From the NCBI GenBank assembly GCA_917880885.1, contig OU862933.1, positions 6,433,452 through 6,497,451 on the forward strand: a stretch of 64,000 bases of DNA. The letters are read 5' to 3'. The position numbers and the translations under genes were made by a program. Below, piece by piece: positions 23,374-33,130 of this stretch (the stretch's first letter is position 1; each line of letters begins with the position of its first letter). The notes under the pieces were generated by a model. That model was not told where the DNA came from. It worked only from the letters and a program-made list of their open reading frames with translations, and searched no databases. Source of the stretch: Limnephilus marmoratus. Its lineage: Eukaryota > Arthropoda > Insecta > Trichoptera > Limnephilidae.

Positions 23374-23597
23374 TCCGTCCACATGACGCATGACGCCCGC
23401 ACAACGTGCTGACCCGCACCCACCTAGCTAGTAAGTTAATGAATACTTGAACATTGATGGGAAGGTCCGAATACACAATCATAGTCACATTTGAATCCAT
23501 ATACTTCATTTTTCCCTTTAGACTGCTTAAGTATTTATTTGATTTGGCTCAGTATGTGGTGCGGGCGTCGCGTGAACGGAACCACAGACATAGGGCG
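23374..23597. repeat. Inverted repeat, about 45-bp arms
   Basis: GGTTCCGTCCACATGACG and GACGCCCGCACAACGTGCTG (23376-23418) are complementary to CAGTATGTGGTGCGGGCGTC and CGTGAACGGAACC (23550-23590). No flanking duplication was found. It may be a MITE. Confidence 0.6.
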
Positions 23598-23699
23598 TTA
23601 AACCGTCCAAATTATTTTTAATTCCGCAGTGGGGAGTTCATTTTTCTAACTGATGAGCATTTTAATTAAAAATTGATCTATTTAACCAACTTAACTTAT

Positions 23700-23890
23700 G
23701 GTATTTACCCAAGCACACGCCACTGGCCTCTGGACCCTTGCTGGCTGGGCAGGTGGAATGCGGCAGATCAGGGACCTACGGCGTGTTAACAGAATGTCCG
23801 ATGCAAGATTAGGCTGCAGTACTGGGAGGCTGCACAGCGTTTCCCGCGGCCCCGGCACCGGACCGGCCTAACCCGACAAGGGTAGCAAAT
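23700..23890. other. GC-rich patch, unassigned
   Basis: About 190 bp that is markedly more GC-rich than the background, ending just before the MITE at 23921. A short open stretch on the plus strand has no recognised motif. Confidence 0.3.
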
Positions 23891-23920
23891 GATGCGATGG
23901 GAACTGAAGAACTAATTTTA

Positions 23921-24217
23921 TACAGAGGGTACACGTACGCGAAAGACTTTAATTCGATTCCTGAGCATATTTGGAGTAATAAATGTAGACGTCATTTTTC
24001 TGTCCAGAAATAAATTTTTCCATCACTAGGTACAACAACCTAGCGCATTAAGTGATGCGCGCTGCGTTTTGTTTTAGCAGCATCGTACAGACGAAATATT
24101 TTTTGTTTATTTTTAATTGAAAAAAATACCGTCTGACAGCAAAATGACATTTTCACTTTTAACTCCAAATACGTTCAGGAATAGCTGGTTTGAGTATTTC
24201 GGGATGTGCTGGTACAC
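23921..24217. mobile_element. Long-TIR MITE, second full copy
   Basis: Left arm: TACAGAGGGTACACGTACGC, ATTCCTGAGCATATTTGGAG, ACGTCATTTTTCTGTCC. Right arm: GACAGCAAAATGACATTTTC, AACTCCAAATACGTTCAGGA, GGGATGTGCTGGTACA. The arms match those at 4968-5366. About 297 bp, non-coding. Confidence 0.65.
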
Positions 24218-24706
24218 TGATTTACCTTCCCCAAATAAATGTAAACACATAAAACAAATAGAGAAAACCAAATTTAATAATGTTATTATTAATTGTTTAC
24301 ATTTCAAATTTAGGAATTCCACGCATTGGTGACCCCGCTCGGAGCCAGTGAGGTTACAAATACCCATAATTCAGGGAGTTTTGTGAAGAAAAAGGGGAGA
24401 GCAAGAAGAGGGGAATATTTTCATACTTTGTTCAGATAATAAGTATAACACACTCTGAGGAGAGCCGAAAGTGTGATGTATTTATCCCCGTACGGGGAAT
24501 ATTGGTGACATGTAGGGGAGAGTAAGATGAAGATAAAATAAGAGTAGGTATTCATAGATCCAGTCTAAATTTGAATAATTTCAAGCATATGTAGTTTCGA
24601 TTCTTATCAATACTATTTTTAAATTGTTATCAAGTTTAGTTTGTAGAACTCCATTTCAATTTTTTTCTTTTATGTATTCTATAAAATTATTAATAAATTT
24701 ATCAAA

Positions 24707-24880
24707 AACAGTTTATTGATAAACAAGTTCCGCTGTATATTTTTTATTACGCGTGACAACTGTTTCGCCTTCTTAGGGCAGTATCCAACAAAAACCAGTT
24801 CGATAATGCTTTCAGAAGGCGAAACAGCTGTAATGCGTAGTACTATTTAAACAGCAGACCTTATTTATAAAAGAAAGTTA
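24707..24880. repeat. Inverted pair of hammerhead-like repeats
   Basis: Arm 1 (24707-24775, minus) and arm 2 (24797-24880, plus) each carry AGAAGGCGAAACAGYTGT, followed by GCGTA and ACAGC(A/G)GA. They match the single copy at 21595. Head-to-head copies of this kind are typical of Penelope-like insertions with inverted terminal copies, but no GIY-YIG or RT sequence is visible nearby. Confidence 0.5.
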
Positions 24881-26156
24881 ACACCATTTTATTTTTATTA
24901 AATCTGTATAAATTGCGCAATATTGCGTTTTGAACCAGCGAACGAAGAAATCTGGAAGAAAGGACTTAGAGCTCCGCCACAGAGACTTTTTTAAATCTAA
25001 GAATCTGTTGGTTCAAGAAAAACTCTATTATTTCAAAGCATTCCACCTTTTTAATATATCCCGCCTATGTATTACCGTTGATTTGATGCAAAGAGTTACC
25101 ACGATGCCATTTTAGTTGCATTTTTCTGAGAATTATTATTTTTCTTAGTCACACTTATTCTTGTTACAAGTAGGTACCTATTTCAAAACTAACTGAAGAA
25201 ACATCTCGCAACAAAACAATGTTATAACAAAACAACAACAAAGTGGGTCAAAAAGAATCTACATAAATTTTACCCACTTGGTGACTTTTCCCAGCAAGCC
25301 GACAATAGGAGCATTCAAAAATGTTTCTTATTCATTTAAAAGCTTTTTATACTTACATTCATTTCATTTGCGAATACGATTGGTTCGTTGTTACGTTTTC
25401 TCTGTTTTCCAGTGCCATATTGATATAAGTAGCTAAAACGATATTCTCAATCTCGCACTCATTCTTCATCATAAGACCACATGGAAGTTTTGCTTCTCTT
25501 TTACCTACTCTACCTATCTACCCCTCAAATTAAAAATTGTATAAAACAAAAGTATTTTAGTCATACCACGAGCAGTGAGTGGCTTTTCAAATATTGTTTA
25601 TCGTATCCAAAGATATTCAAATACAGAAGAGATATGCTATGGTGTCCGCGCAACTGTCGCCGGACTACGCGCTAATTAGCGTAGTTTTCATACAAAAAGA
25701 ATTTGTTCATTTCATTGATTTTTTGAAAATGTGCATTAATATTGGTTAACAATATATATTGAATAAGGAAAGAATTCGTTCATTTAGTTTATTCGTTAAT
25801 TATTTGTTCTTTTAGTTTATTTGTTAATTGGTAAACAATATCAACGACACCCGGAAGCGCAGACCCACATAGTAAAAACAGCAGATAGCACATCTACTTA
25901 TATTTCAATATCTTTGATCGTATCGTAAATATTTCCATTTTTACCCCTTGTGATATATTTTACCTGTTTAATTTTGTAGACCATATTTGCATCATAGACA
26001 TGTTTTTATATAAAAAAATATGTATATTATTTTTCCACGATCTCTGCAAATTTATTGAAAAATTGTAATGTCAAAAATGTTTATTCAAACTCAATACAAG
26101 CATATATACGTCTACGATTATCTCCCAGATATCTAAATAAATGCGGTCAAAGAACT
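24881..26156. other. AT-rich DNA, no gene recognised
   Basis: Short frames at 24930-25115 and 25481-25675 show no known motif. The words TTTAGTTTATTCGTTAATT and TTTAGTTTATTTGTTAATT repeat near 25783 and 25813. Confidence 0.4.
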
Positions 26157-26167
26157 TAAGAATACAA

Positions 26168-27157
26168 GTCTAGCGTAGGGAGTGTGGCGAACCCATCGCT
26201 CAGGGAGTGGAAAACACAAACCTGCAATAGCCATCCCAAGCCAAGGTGTGAGCTACCGTGCTCAGGCTGAATGTCCTGGGGAACAGCGTCACGAACGGTG
26301 CCTTCGAGAAACAAGGTCGCATCTCGGAGTATTTAGACCTCACTCCAGCACTCAGGGCTCTGCTGGAGTGGACCTTCTATTTCCCTGGTAACTCGTGGGA
26401 CAAAAAAAAATTGGACCATTCGAAAACTAGGGGCCTTTTGGGAACCTAGGAATGCTGAGGCCACCTCTGTGGATTTCCTTCCTGGGGCCGTAAGAGGAAC
26501 CAAGAGGAGAAACCGTGGAGAGGTGAGCTGATGCCACCTCCATGAACTCTTCCCTTGTGGGGCCTTCGAGGAACCAAGGGGAAGGGCACCCTTCCAGCGC
26601 GGGGCCTTTGTGGAACCAAGGAGGAGTGAAGTGGAGAGATAATGTCCTCTTCCCATGTGAGGCCTTCGAGGAACCATGTAGGAGTGAAGAGGAGAAATGA
26701 GGCCATCTTGGTGAACTCTTCCTCTGTGGGGCCTTAAAGGAACCAAGGAGGAGAGATGAAGTTCTCTTCCCTCCTGGGGCCCTCGGGGAACCAAGGTGGA
26801 GTGGACTCTTCCCTTGTGGGGCCTTTAGGAAACCAAGGGGAGGTGGACTCTCCGTCGTGGAGCCTTCGGGGAATTAAGGAGTGGAGAGGAGAGATGAGCC
26901 CTCTTCCGTCGTGGGGCCTTCAGGGAACCAAAGAGGAGTGAAGAGGGGAAATGAGACCTGGGAAGACACATTGTCGGACCAGAAGATATAGCTTCATTTC
27001 GAATGACAATCCTGGTGAACTTTATAAAAGGGACTGGGTTACTGTCAAAGGAATGAGGTAAAATGGGAGATAGTACAATGGGTCTATGGCCTAAGTGCTC
27101 TCGGGAACTATATATATGTAAACCGTCTCCGATTATTTAAAAAAAAAAAAAAATAAA
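26168..27157 (+). mobile_element. Poly(A) retroposon with internal VNTR and 11-bp target duplication
   Basis: The element has a non-repetitive head (26168-26420), a VNTR (26425-26940), a unique 3' part (26941-27135) and a poly(A) tail (27139-27153). It is flanked by the direct repeat TAAGAATACAA at 26157-26167 and 27158-27168. Poly(A) plus a variable-length duplication is the signature of LINE-driven target-primed insertion. It is much more GC-rich than the flanks. The head frame contains no recognised domain. It could be a composite SINE or a 5'-truncated LINE 3' UTR. Confidence 0.75.
26425..26940 (+). repeat. VNTR, about ten units of GGGGCCTTCGAGGAACCAAG
   Basis: The core GGGGCCTTCRRGGAACCAAG recurs about ten times at irregular 40-70 bp spacing, with linkers of GGAGTGAAGAGGAG and CTCTTCCC. 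Frames open across it (for example 26333-26794 minus) are a by-product of low stop density. Confidence 0.8.
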
Positions 27158-27168
27158 TAAGAATACAA

Positions 27169-28285
27169 TGTCCCTAAAATTTACAACATATTGCCAAACC
27201 AAATCGCTCTGTACTTTCTGTGATTTTGACTTCTTTCAAAATGAAGGTCTCATAATACGCTTTTGCGTGTTTTTTAATCTTGATTTTTAATATTATTTGA
27301 GTATTTTATATCCATTTTCTTTTCAGATGTCAATTTTACCATCGAGTTTAATTTTTGTTTATAATTTTTAATTTTTTTATGGTTTACACATACGTTTTTC
27401 ATACGTGTGTATTTTTGTGTCAACATTTACTCTTCTTACAATATTTTTGTATCTACATTTACCATTATTACTTTTCAATATACCTATGCATGACTGCCAT
27501 GATAAGGGCTTGAGCCTATTAGTATGATGGTTGTGGTAACGCAAATGAATAATGTAAAGAAAAGATTGCATTTCGTTGCCCTGAATGCAAAACCAGATCC
27601 AACATATCAAATCGAAACAGCACAAAACTCCCTCGCAAAAATCAAACTACCCTTACAATGTACTTAAATGAAAACTGTTATTTCTGTATTGTTGATTAAT
27701 TTTTTAAAATAACTTTTTACTTGCACTATGTACTATTATAACTTTTTAAATACTTGAAACTGTATTACTTTATTGTTTATTACCTTATATTAATATTTTT
27801 TTTTACTTAAATCATAAATTATTTTAATAACTACTTGATTCCTAATCACAATCAGTAACCATGACAAAATATTATAAACGGAACTTAACTGGTTTACACT
27901 ATATTTAATGATTTTATTTACAACTGTATGTTTCCAAAATAAACTTAAATAAAAAAATTGAAAATTATACGAAATAAAAAAATTCAATTACATTTTTAAC
28001 TAATTTTCAGAATGAGATGCGGGCAGAAAAAATTATTACCTATGTGAAAAGATTTCGTCCTTCCGTTGACAAATTGCTTTCTATCAGTTTTAAGGGACTT
28101 CATTGCAATTTTGCAGGAAGAAAAATATACAATCTCCATAAATTAGATGAATAATAAAAAAAAATACATAATGCACAAATTTGTACCTGTATCTAACATG
28201 CAAGTCATTCTGATTCCATAAAATATTAGAACTTAAATTTAAACGCTCGTAAATAACGCTGGCATCTTTAGAAGAGTATTCTATG
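27169..28285. other. AT-rich DNA, unassigned
   Basis: I see no gene. A patch at 27485-27535 (GCATGACTGCCATGATAAGG and following) looks like LINE 3' UTR sequence, but I cannot confirm it. Confidence 0.35.
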
Positions 28286-28717
28286 AACCTGTAGCCTGTA
28301 GCCTGTAGCCTGTGCAAGTAGACAGATAGAACAAATGCATTCAGAGATTGCATAATGCAGAGCCGTGAACAACCTGTTGCAGTTTGCTGCGCGGTATTAG
28401 CGGCGCAATCAAATAATGCAGAATTCCCGGCGAATTCTCCGGCAAGTGGATTATATCGCTCTCTTTAATGCAACGAAATATTATTGCGAAATACATCATG
28501 GGGATTGGGGTTTGATGGCGTGGAGGCGGTTGCAATAAAAGTTTTTACGATTTCAGTTAGTACTTGTATTCCAACTTGGCGTTTAACTACGAGTATTTTT
28601 CTTTCACAATGAAAATATTTCACGAATAGCTTCCTACTTCTAATCCATCAGAAATTATTGGTTTATTTTTATTTTTAACTTTACTAGTAAAACCCTAAAA
28701 CCTCTAATTGTAATATT

Positions 28718-28964
28718 TAATTACATTAAAGACAATATTAGATAAACTCAATCGAATCGAAATCTTGAAACAGAAAAATCAGAAAAAGATGTTGGCACCT
28801 CTAACCCAGGACTTTCGGCTTTTCGGGCCATAGCTCTGTGCTGTGCTGTAATCTAGAGCTGTGGCCCGGAAAGCCGAAGATCGAGTCGCAGGTGAATCTT
28901 TTCCTGATTTTTCTGTCTCCAGATTTTCGATTGAGTTTCGCTAATATTATCTTCATTTAATTAG
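28718..28964. repeat. Long hairpin, arms about 115 nt, loop 17 nt
   Basis: The 5' arm (28718-28837) and 3' arm (28855-28964) are imperfect reverse complements along almost their entire length. Paired words include AACTCAATCGAA, CAGAAAAATCAG, CTTTCGGCTTTTCGGGCC and ATAGCTCT. The loop is 28838-28854. There is no coding content. It is either a MITE, with AT-rich ends, or a hairpin-RNA precursor. Confidence 0.75.
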
Positions 28965-29934
28965 AAACAATTTGGTTGAGATTCTACGAGATATTCATAA
29001 AATTAATAAAAAAATCGATGAAACATTTGTGTCCACAGGGGAAAAATTGAAGGCTTTAAAATTAGATGAGTAACAATTGATGTTTCTAAATGATATCAAA
29101 ACTATATGAGTGAATGATTTTTTTATCGCGGCTCGTGTTCTTTTTGACCTTGATGTGGGAATTAGGTAGTACCTACTTTCTAAAACATGAGTTAAATCGG
29201 TTTTGTTTAAGACTGCTGTAAAAATTATTTCCCTAAAATGCAATTTATTATATGTATATATCTACCTACCTGCCAAACGTAGTTTTTGCATCCAAAAACT
29301 TCTTACGAATTCAGGTGCACTTTTAATGGGTTGTTTTTAAATGAAACGAAATGGTGTTTGCTGGAATTGCGCGATAATGTGTAGGAAAAATAAGGTATGC
29401 AAGGAAAAGGGATAACCAATCACTATATATATTTTGTATATATATATACAAAATCACAATATCTATAGTTATTATATTATTAATAATAATAGTTCCACCG
29501 CGACACCTCGAGGAAGTTATCGCCACATCAAAACGAGTACAAAACAATTTTATGTACCTACCTACTTCCGAGATGGTCAAAGTCCACATTTTTAATTAAA
29601 TGAGATTTTGTACACGAAAAACATTAACAACGGCTTCCAAGGTAGATCCAATTATTCTTCTGTTTCCTAATCAAATGCTATCGAATTTTCGCTACTTTTC
29701 TTGCCTTTATTCCAAATTTCAAATATGTAGGTACTATTCCGGCAAGGTGATGGTTAGGGAGAGGTAGCAACTGGATGAATAACATCCCGGTAGGAACTAA
29801 GCATATTCTCGTTTCAAAACCAAATAGTAATAACTGAGTTTTCACCGTAAATATAGGAACCTTAGCAGATATCCAACATCTATCTAACGTCCCAGACCAT
29901 TTGCAATTTAGTGAATACGGTGCGGCGCGTTATA

Positions 29935-30245
29935 AAGGGATAGGAGTTCACTTTATTCTGTCGGCGCGGTGCTTTACCACCCGTTCACATCACAGCATTA
30001 GAAATATGTATAGGAGGGCATTAGAGACGAAGGAGAGCATTAGGGCGAGAGAAGTTAACAGGAGATTACTGCGTCTTCACATGGAAACTACTGCTGATTG
30101 TGTGATTGTAAAAGGAAAGGAGTATGGTTTATTCTGTCGGCGCGGTGCCTTACCACGCGTTCAGCTCACAGAGTTACAGGCAAAGAAGAGCATTAGCAGA
30201 ATTATAGGTTATAGGAGAGCATTAGAGGCATATGGGAGCATTATT
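29935..30245 (+). repeat. Repeat D, two tandem-like units
   Basis: TTTATTCTGTCGGCGCGGTG then CTTTACCACSCGTTCA occurs near 29953 and again near 30129. Each is followed by GCATTAG/GAGAGCATTAG words. A third copy is at 32935-33130. A frame open at 29901-30263 runs through both units and the SINE-A head, so it is unlikely to be a gene. Confidence 0.6.
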
Positions 30246-30246
30246 A

Positions 30247-30420
30247 ACGGTCTCCGTGGTTGAGTGGTTACGATTCTAGGCTACGAATCCGAAGGAAAAG
30301 GGTTAAAACTCGACGTGCATTTAGCTTCATTAATTTGTGTTATTTCTCAATTTTCCATTAAAATAGTATATTTTTGGCACGTTCCGAAGTGGTAAATACT
30401 TTTAGTATCGCCCTGATCAA
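30247..30420 (+). mobile_element. SINE-A head copy
   Basis: The tRNA-derived head is GGTCTCCGTGGTTGAGTGGT (A-box region), then GGCTACGAATCCGAAGG and a degraded B box GGGTTAAAACTCG. It is followed by AATTTGTGTTATTTC and GGCACGTTCCGAAGTGG. It directly follows repeat D, suggesting repeat D may belong to the same composite. Confidence 0.7.
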
Positions 30421-30559
30421 ATATCAGAATTCACTTCTTCAAACACAGCAAACTTATTTTGTGGCACCATCTTACTTCAACAATTTAATAGATTACTTAG
30501 TTTTAAACCACATTTATTGTTTAAAAACGTGGCTTAAAACAATTTTTTTTACCACAATT

Positions 30560-31080
30560 CGTAACTGAAAAGTTGCTTGAAATGGTTTTAGCCATGTTCG
30601 GTGACTAGATATGTATAATTCAAAATTAATAGATTACTTAGTTTTAACCACGTTCATAATTACGTACATAAAACCGACGTCTTTCGTAAGCAATGCTTAC
30701 TCCATTAAGCTTATTATTTTTTTTAAATAACTCTATGAACACAACAGGGTTATTTAAAAAAAAAGTAAGGCTTATTTTTAAAAAAGTAAGCGTTTCACAC
30801 GAAAAATGTCGTTTTTTTTAAATAAACGTGGTTAACACTAAGTAATCTATTAATTATGAACCACACTTCATAATCGAAATGTTGCTTTAAGTCGTTTTAG
30901 CCATGTTCGGTGACTAGATGTGAGTAGCCAGGTACTTCCTACCTTCATTTTTTCCTTGTCTTTCAGGTCTCTTCTACGTTGAGCCTCATAACTTACTCCA
31001 ATTAGAGATTCCAAAGTCTCTGGAACTGGCTCCAGAGTTGAGACTCTTGCGAGGTAAACACATTTAAAAAATATTTCGAG
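30560..31080 (+). mobile_element. SINE-A 3' half interrupted by a TTAA MITE
   Basis: TTGCTTGAAATGGTTTTAGC and CATGTTCGGTGACTAGAT occur just before the MITE (30566-30612) and again after it (30883-30918). The second part continues through AGCCTCATAACTTACTCC and TCTGGAACTGGCTCC to an A-rich end. Duplication of the centre suggests two adjacent SINE-A copies rather than one simple split. Confidence 0.65.
30630..30849. mobile_element. 220-bp MITE with TTAA target duplication
   Basis: The ends TAGATTACTTAGTTTTAACC and GGTTAACACTAAGTAATCTA are inverted, flanked by TTAA at 30626-30629 and 30850-30853. TTAA targeting is the piggyBac hallmark, although the terminal bases are not canonical CCC. A fragment of the same end (TTAATAGATTACTTAG) lies at 30484. 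Confidence 0.7.
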
Positions 31081-31149
31081 CCAGAAAAAGTTGCAGTAGA
31101 TCAATGCGTTCACAGAGAAATATTGATGATTTTGCTATTGTAAAAAGAC

Positions 31150-31260
31150 ACCAGCCGAGCGATTCCGTATCTTTTGTGGAATCATTATTAGATAACAGAC
31201 GTGATCTCCTGTCAGATTTGTGTGATTTTTATAGCTGTTATTTGCTTTTTCTATGTACAA
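31150..31260 (+). repeat. Repeat C copy
   Basis: AGCGATTCCGTATCTTTTGT then GTGATCTCCTGTCAGATTTG and TGTGATTTT matches 61020-61097 (opposite strand) and 60318-60385 (same strand, partial). Confidence 0.6.
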
Positions 31261-31668
31261 TGGGGTGTGTCAATTATTTCAACTTTTGAATTCAGAAACG
31301 CCCGGGGTCTCAAAAGTTACGTCTTGCAAAGAAAATGAGAGATATTTTTAACCAACACATCACATATGTTTAAAAAACATTTTTTTTGGGGTTTTTTGTA
31401 CTGCAGTTATGGAAAGAAAAATAAGTTTGGTACAAAATATAAAATATGAACGCTTTGTTTTATTTTTTTCCAAATCACGAAATCTATTTTTTTTTTCAAA
31501 ACTTTCGGCATTTTAGCGGGCAAATAGTGAACAATAATTTCATTTATTTTTATGTTTTCGAATAGCTACAGATCATTTTGAAAAAAAAAAAACTTTTCAA
31601 ATCCGGATGTTTAAATATAAGGCCATTTTTTTCTCTATGGAGAGCGACACAAGCTAATGTACAACGTA

Positions 31669-32888
31669 ATAATAATAATAATAATAATTGGATAATTTAT
31701 AAAGCGCCGTTTTTGTGAAAAATCACCTCAAGGGCGCTGTACAATTTATTAGGAATGCTTAATTTCTAACTGATTTTACTATTTACAAATGGATACAGAA
31801 ATATACTTACCTGGCAGGTCACTTCCGGTAAACACACTTTAATTATAAGTTTATGCTTGGAGAAGATACGGCCTTGCACGCGGAGGACATTACAGTTAAC
31901 ACACTGGACATTGCGTGATTTTACATTATTTGCTACCCTCATCGCTGTTAGTACCTATTACATTTGTGAATAGAAAAGTAGAGGTATTTATTTTAAAATA
32001 CTGGAGAATTTAGGACTATTGGAGATTAGTGGCAAAAGTATAGTTGGTATTTATTTTAAAATACTGAGGAATTTCGGAATCTTTAGGGCTGGAGAATGTT
32101 CATGAAATGACCTTCACAAACGCTTACATATTTATTTATTTTTATTATTTTTTTTATTTTTTTTTATTTTTTTTTTTTCCATGTTTTTATAGGTTAGTTA
32201 TTTACGGTGTCGCGGGCATTGAAAGTGAAGGTGAAAGATTTTGAGTTTATGGATACGACTGTCTGAAAAGGTGAGTTTTAAGTCTAGCTCTAAATTCCGC
32301 CGCGTCTGTGATCATTCTTAAGTCATGTGGCAGTCCGTTCCAGGCTTTAGGTCCTGACACTCCGAAAGCGCGCTCACCGAACTTAGTATCTGGTGTGCGC
32401 TTTGGTTCCTTTAACCTTCCGATAGCTGATGACGCTGCTGACCTCAGGGTTAACTGTCGATGATTGGAAATTTCTGGAATACACAATTCCGATAAGTAAG
32501 CCGGAGCCATTCCATTAAGGGACTTAAATACCATCCAGCAGAGCTTAAACTGGATCCTTTCAGGACATTTAAGCCAGTGTAGATTTTTGAGATGCTCTGA
32601 AATATGGGAATATTTTGATACGCCGGTGATAAGTCTTGCCGCAGCGTTGAAAACGGATTGTAATTTGTTAATTTGATATTTTGGAAGACTTGCATATATT
32701 CCGTTGCAATAATCTAAACGTGAAACCACATACGAATTGACTAGTAATTTAGTCGCCTCTGTTGGCAAGTTTCTCCTTACTGCTTTAATTACATTAAATG
32801 AATATATACTCACGCATACTTGCAAGAATTCGTGTTTAAAACGATATAAACTAAAATATGTGACAATAAATACGTAAAAGTCTGACAC
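31669..32888 (-). pseudogene. CR1/L2-like LINE: reverse transcriptase C-terminus and 3' UTR
   Basis: The minus-strand frame 32888-32247 encodes 213 residues with SRLDYCNGIYASLP (about residue 55), KLQSVFNAAARLI, HWLKCPERIQFKLC, FKSLNGMAPAYL, FGERAFGVSGPKAWNGLP and FRARLKTHLF. These are the conserved thumb and C-terminal motifs of CR1/L2/Rex-type non-LTR elements. The frame reaches its natural stop but lacks the catalytic RT and endonuclease domains, so the copy is 5'-truncated. The following 580 bp includes an A-rich run (T-run 32140-32180 on plus) and a GCGC-core segment ending in (ATT)n at 31669-31690, a likely CR1/L2-style tail. The tail could alternatively be a separate insertion. Confidence 0.8.
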
Positions 32889-32934
32889 GAGACAACGTCA
32901 GTTAGATCTAATAACGATCCCACAAAAGATATTG

Positions 32935-33130
32935 TTCACTTAGTTCTGTCGGCGTGGCGCTTTACCACGCATCCATCTCTCAGTATTAGAGGCAAAGGAG
33001 AGCATTAGAATGAGAGAAGTTATCAGGAGATCACGAAGTCTCCAGAGAAAAAACATTACAGTTGTGAAAGAACTTTAGATGATTTTATTTCGCGCGGTCG
33101 GTGCCTAACCACGCGTTCAACGTAACACAC
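32935..33130 (+). repeat. Repeat D, third copy
   Basis: GTTCACTTAGTTCTGTCGGC then GTGGCGCTTTACCACGC, GGAGAGCATTAGAATGAGAG and a second GGTCGGTGCCTAACCACGCG match 29935-30245 with the same two-unit order. Confidence 0.6.

Noticed and set aside
26333..26794. A 153-codon minus-strand frame with PRGP/GRVH repeats
   Set aside because: It lies within the VNTR of a retroposon. Frames are open in several phases and no domain is visible.
28288..28314. Three tandem GTAGCCT units
   Set aside because: Too short to be more than a minor slippage repeat.
29901..30263. A 120-codon plus-strand frame rich in arginine
   Set aside because: It runs through two units of repeat D and into a SINE-A head. The third copy at 32935 does not keep the frame.
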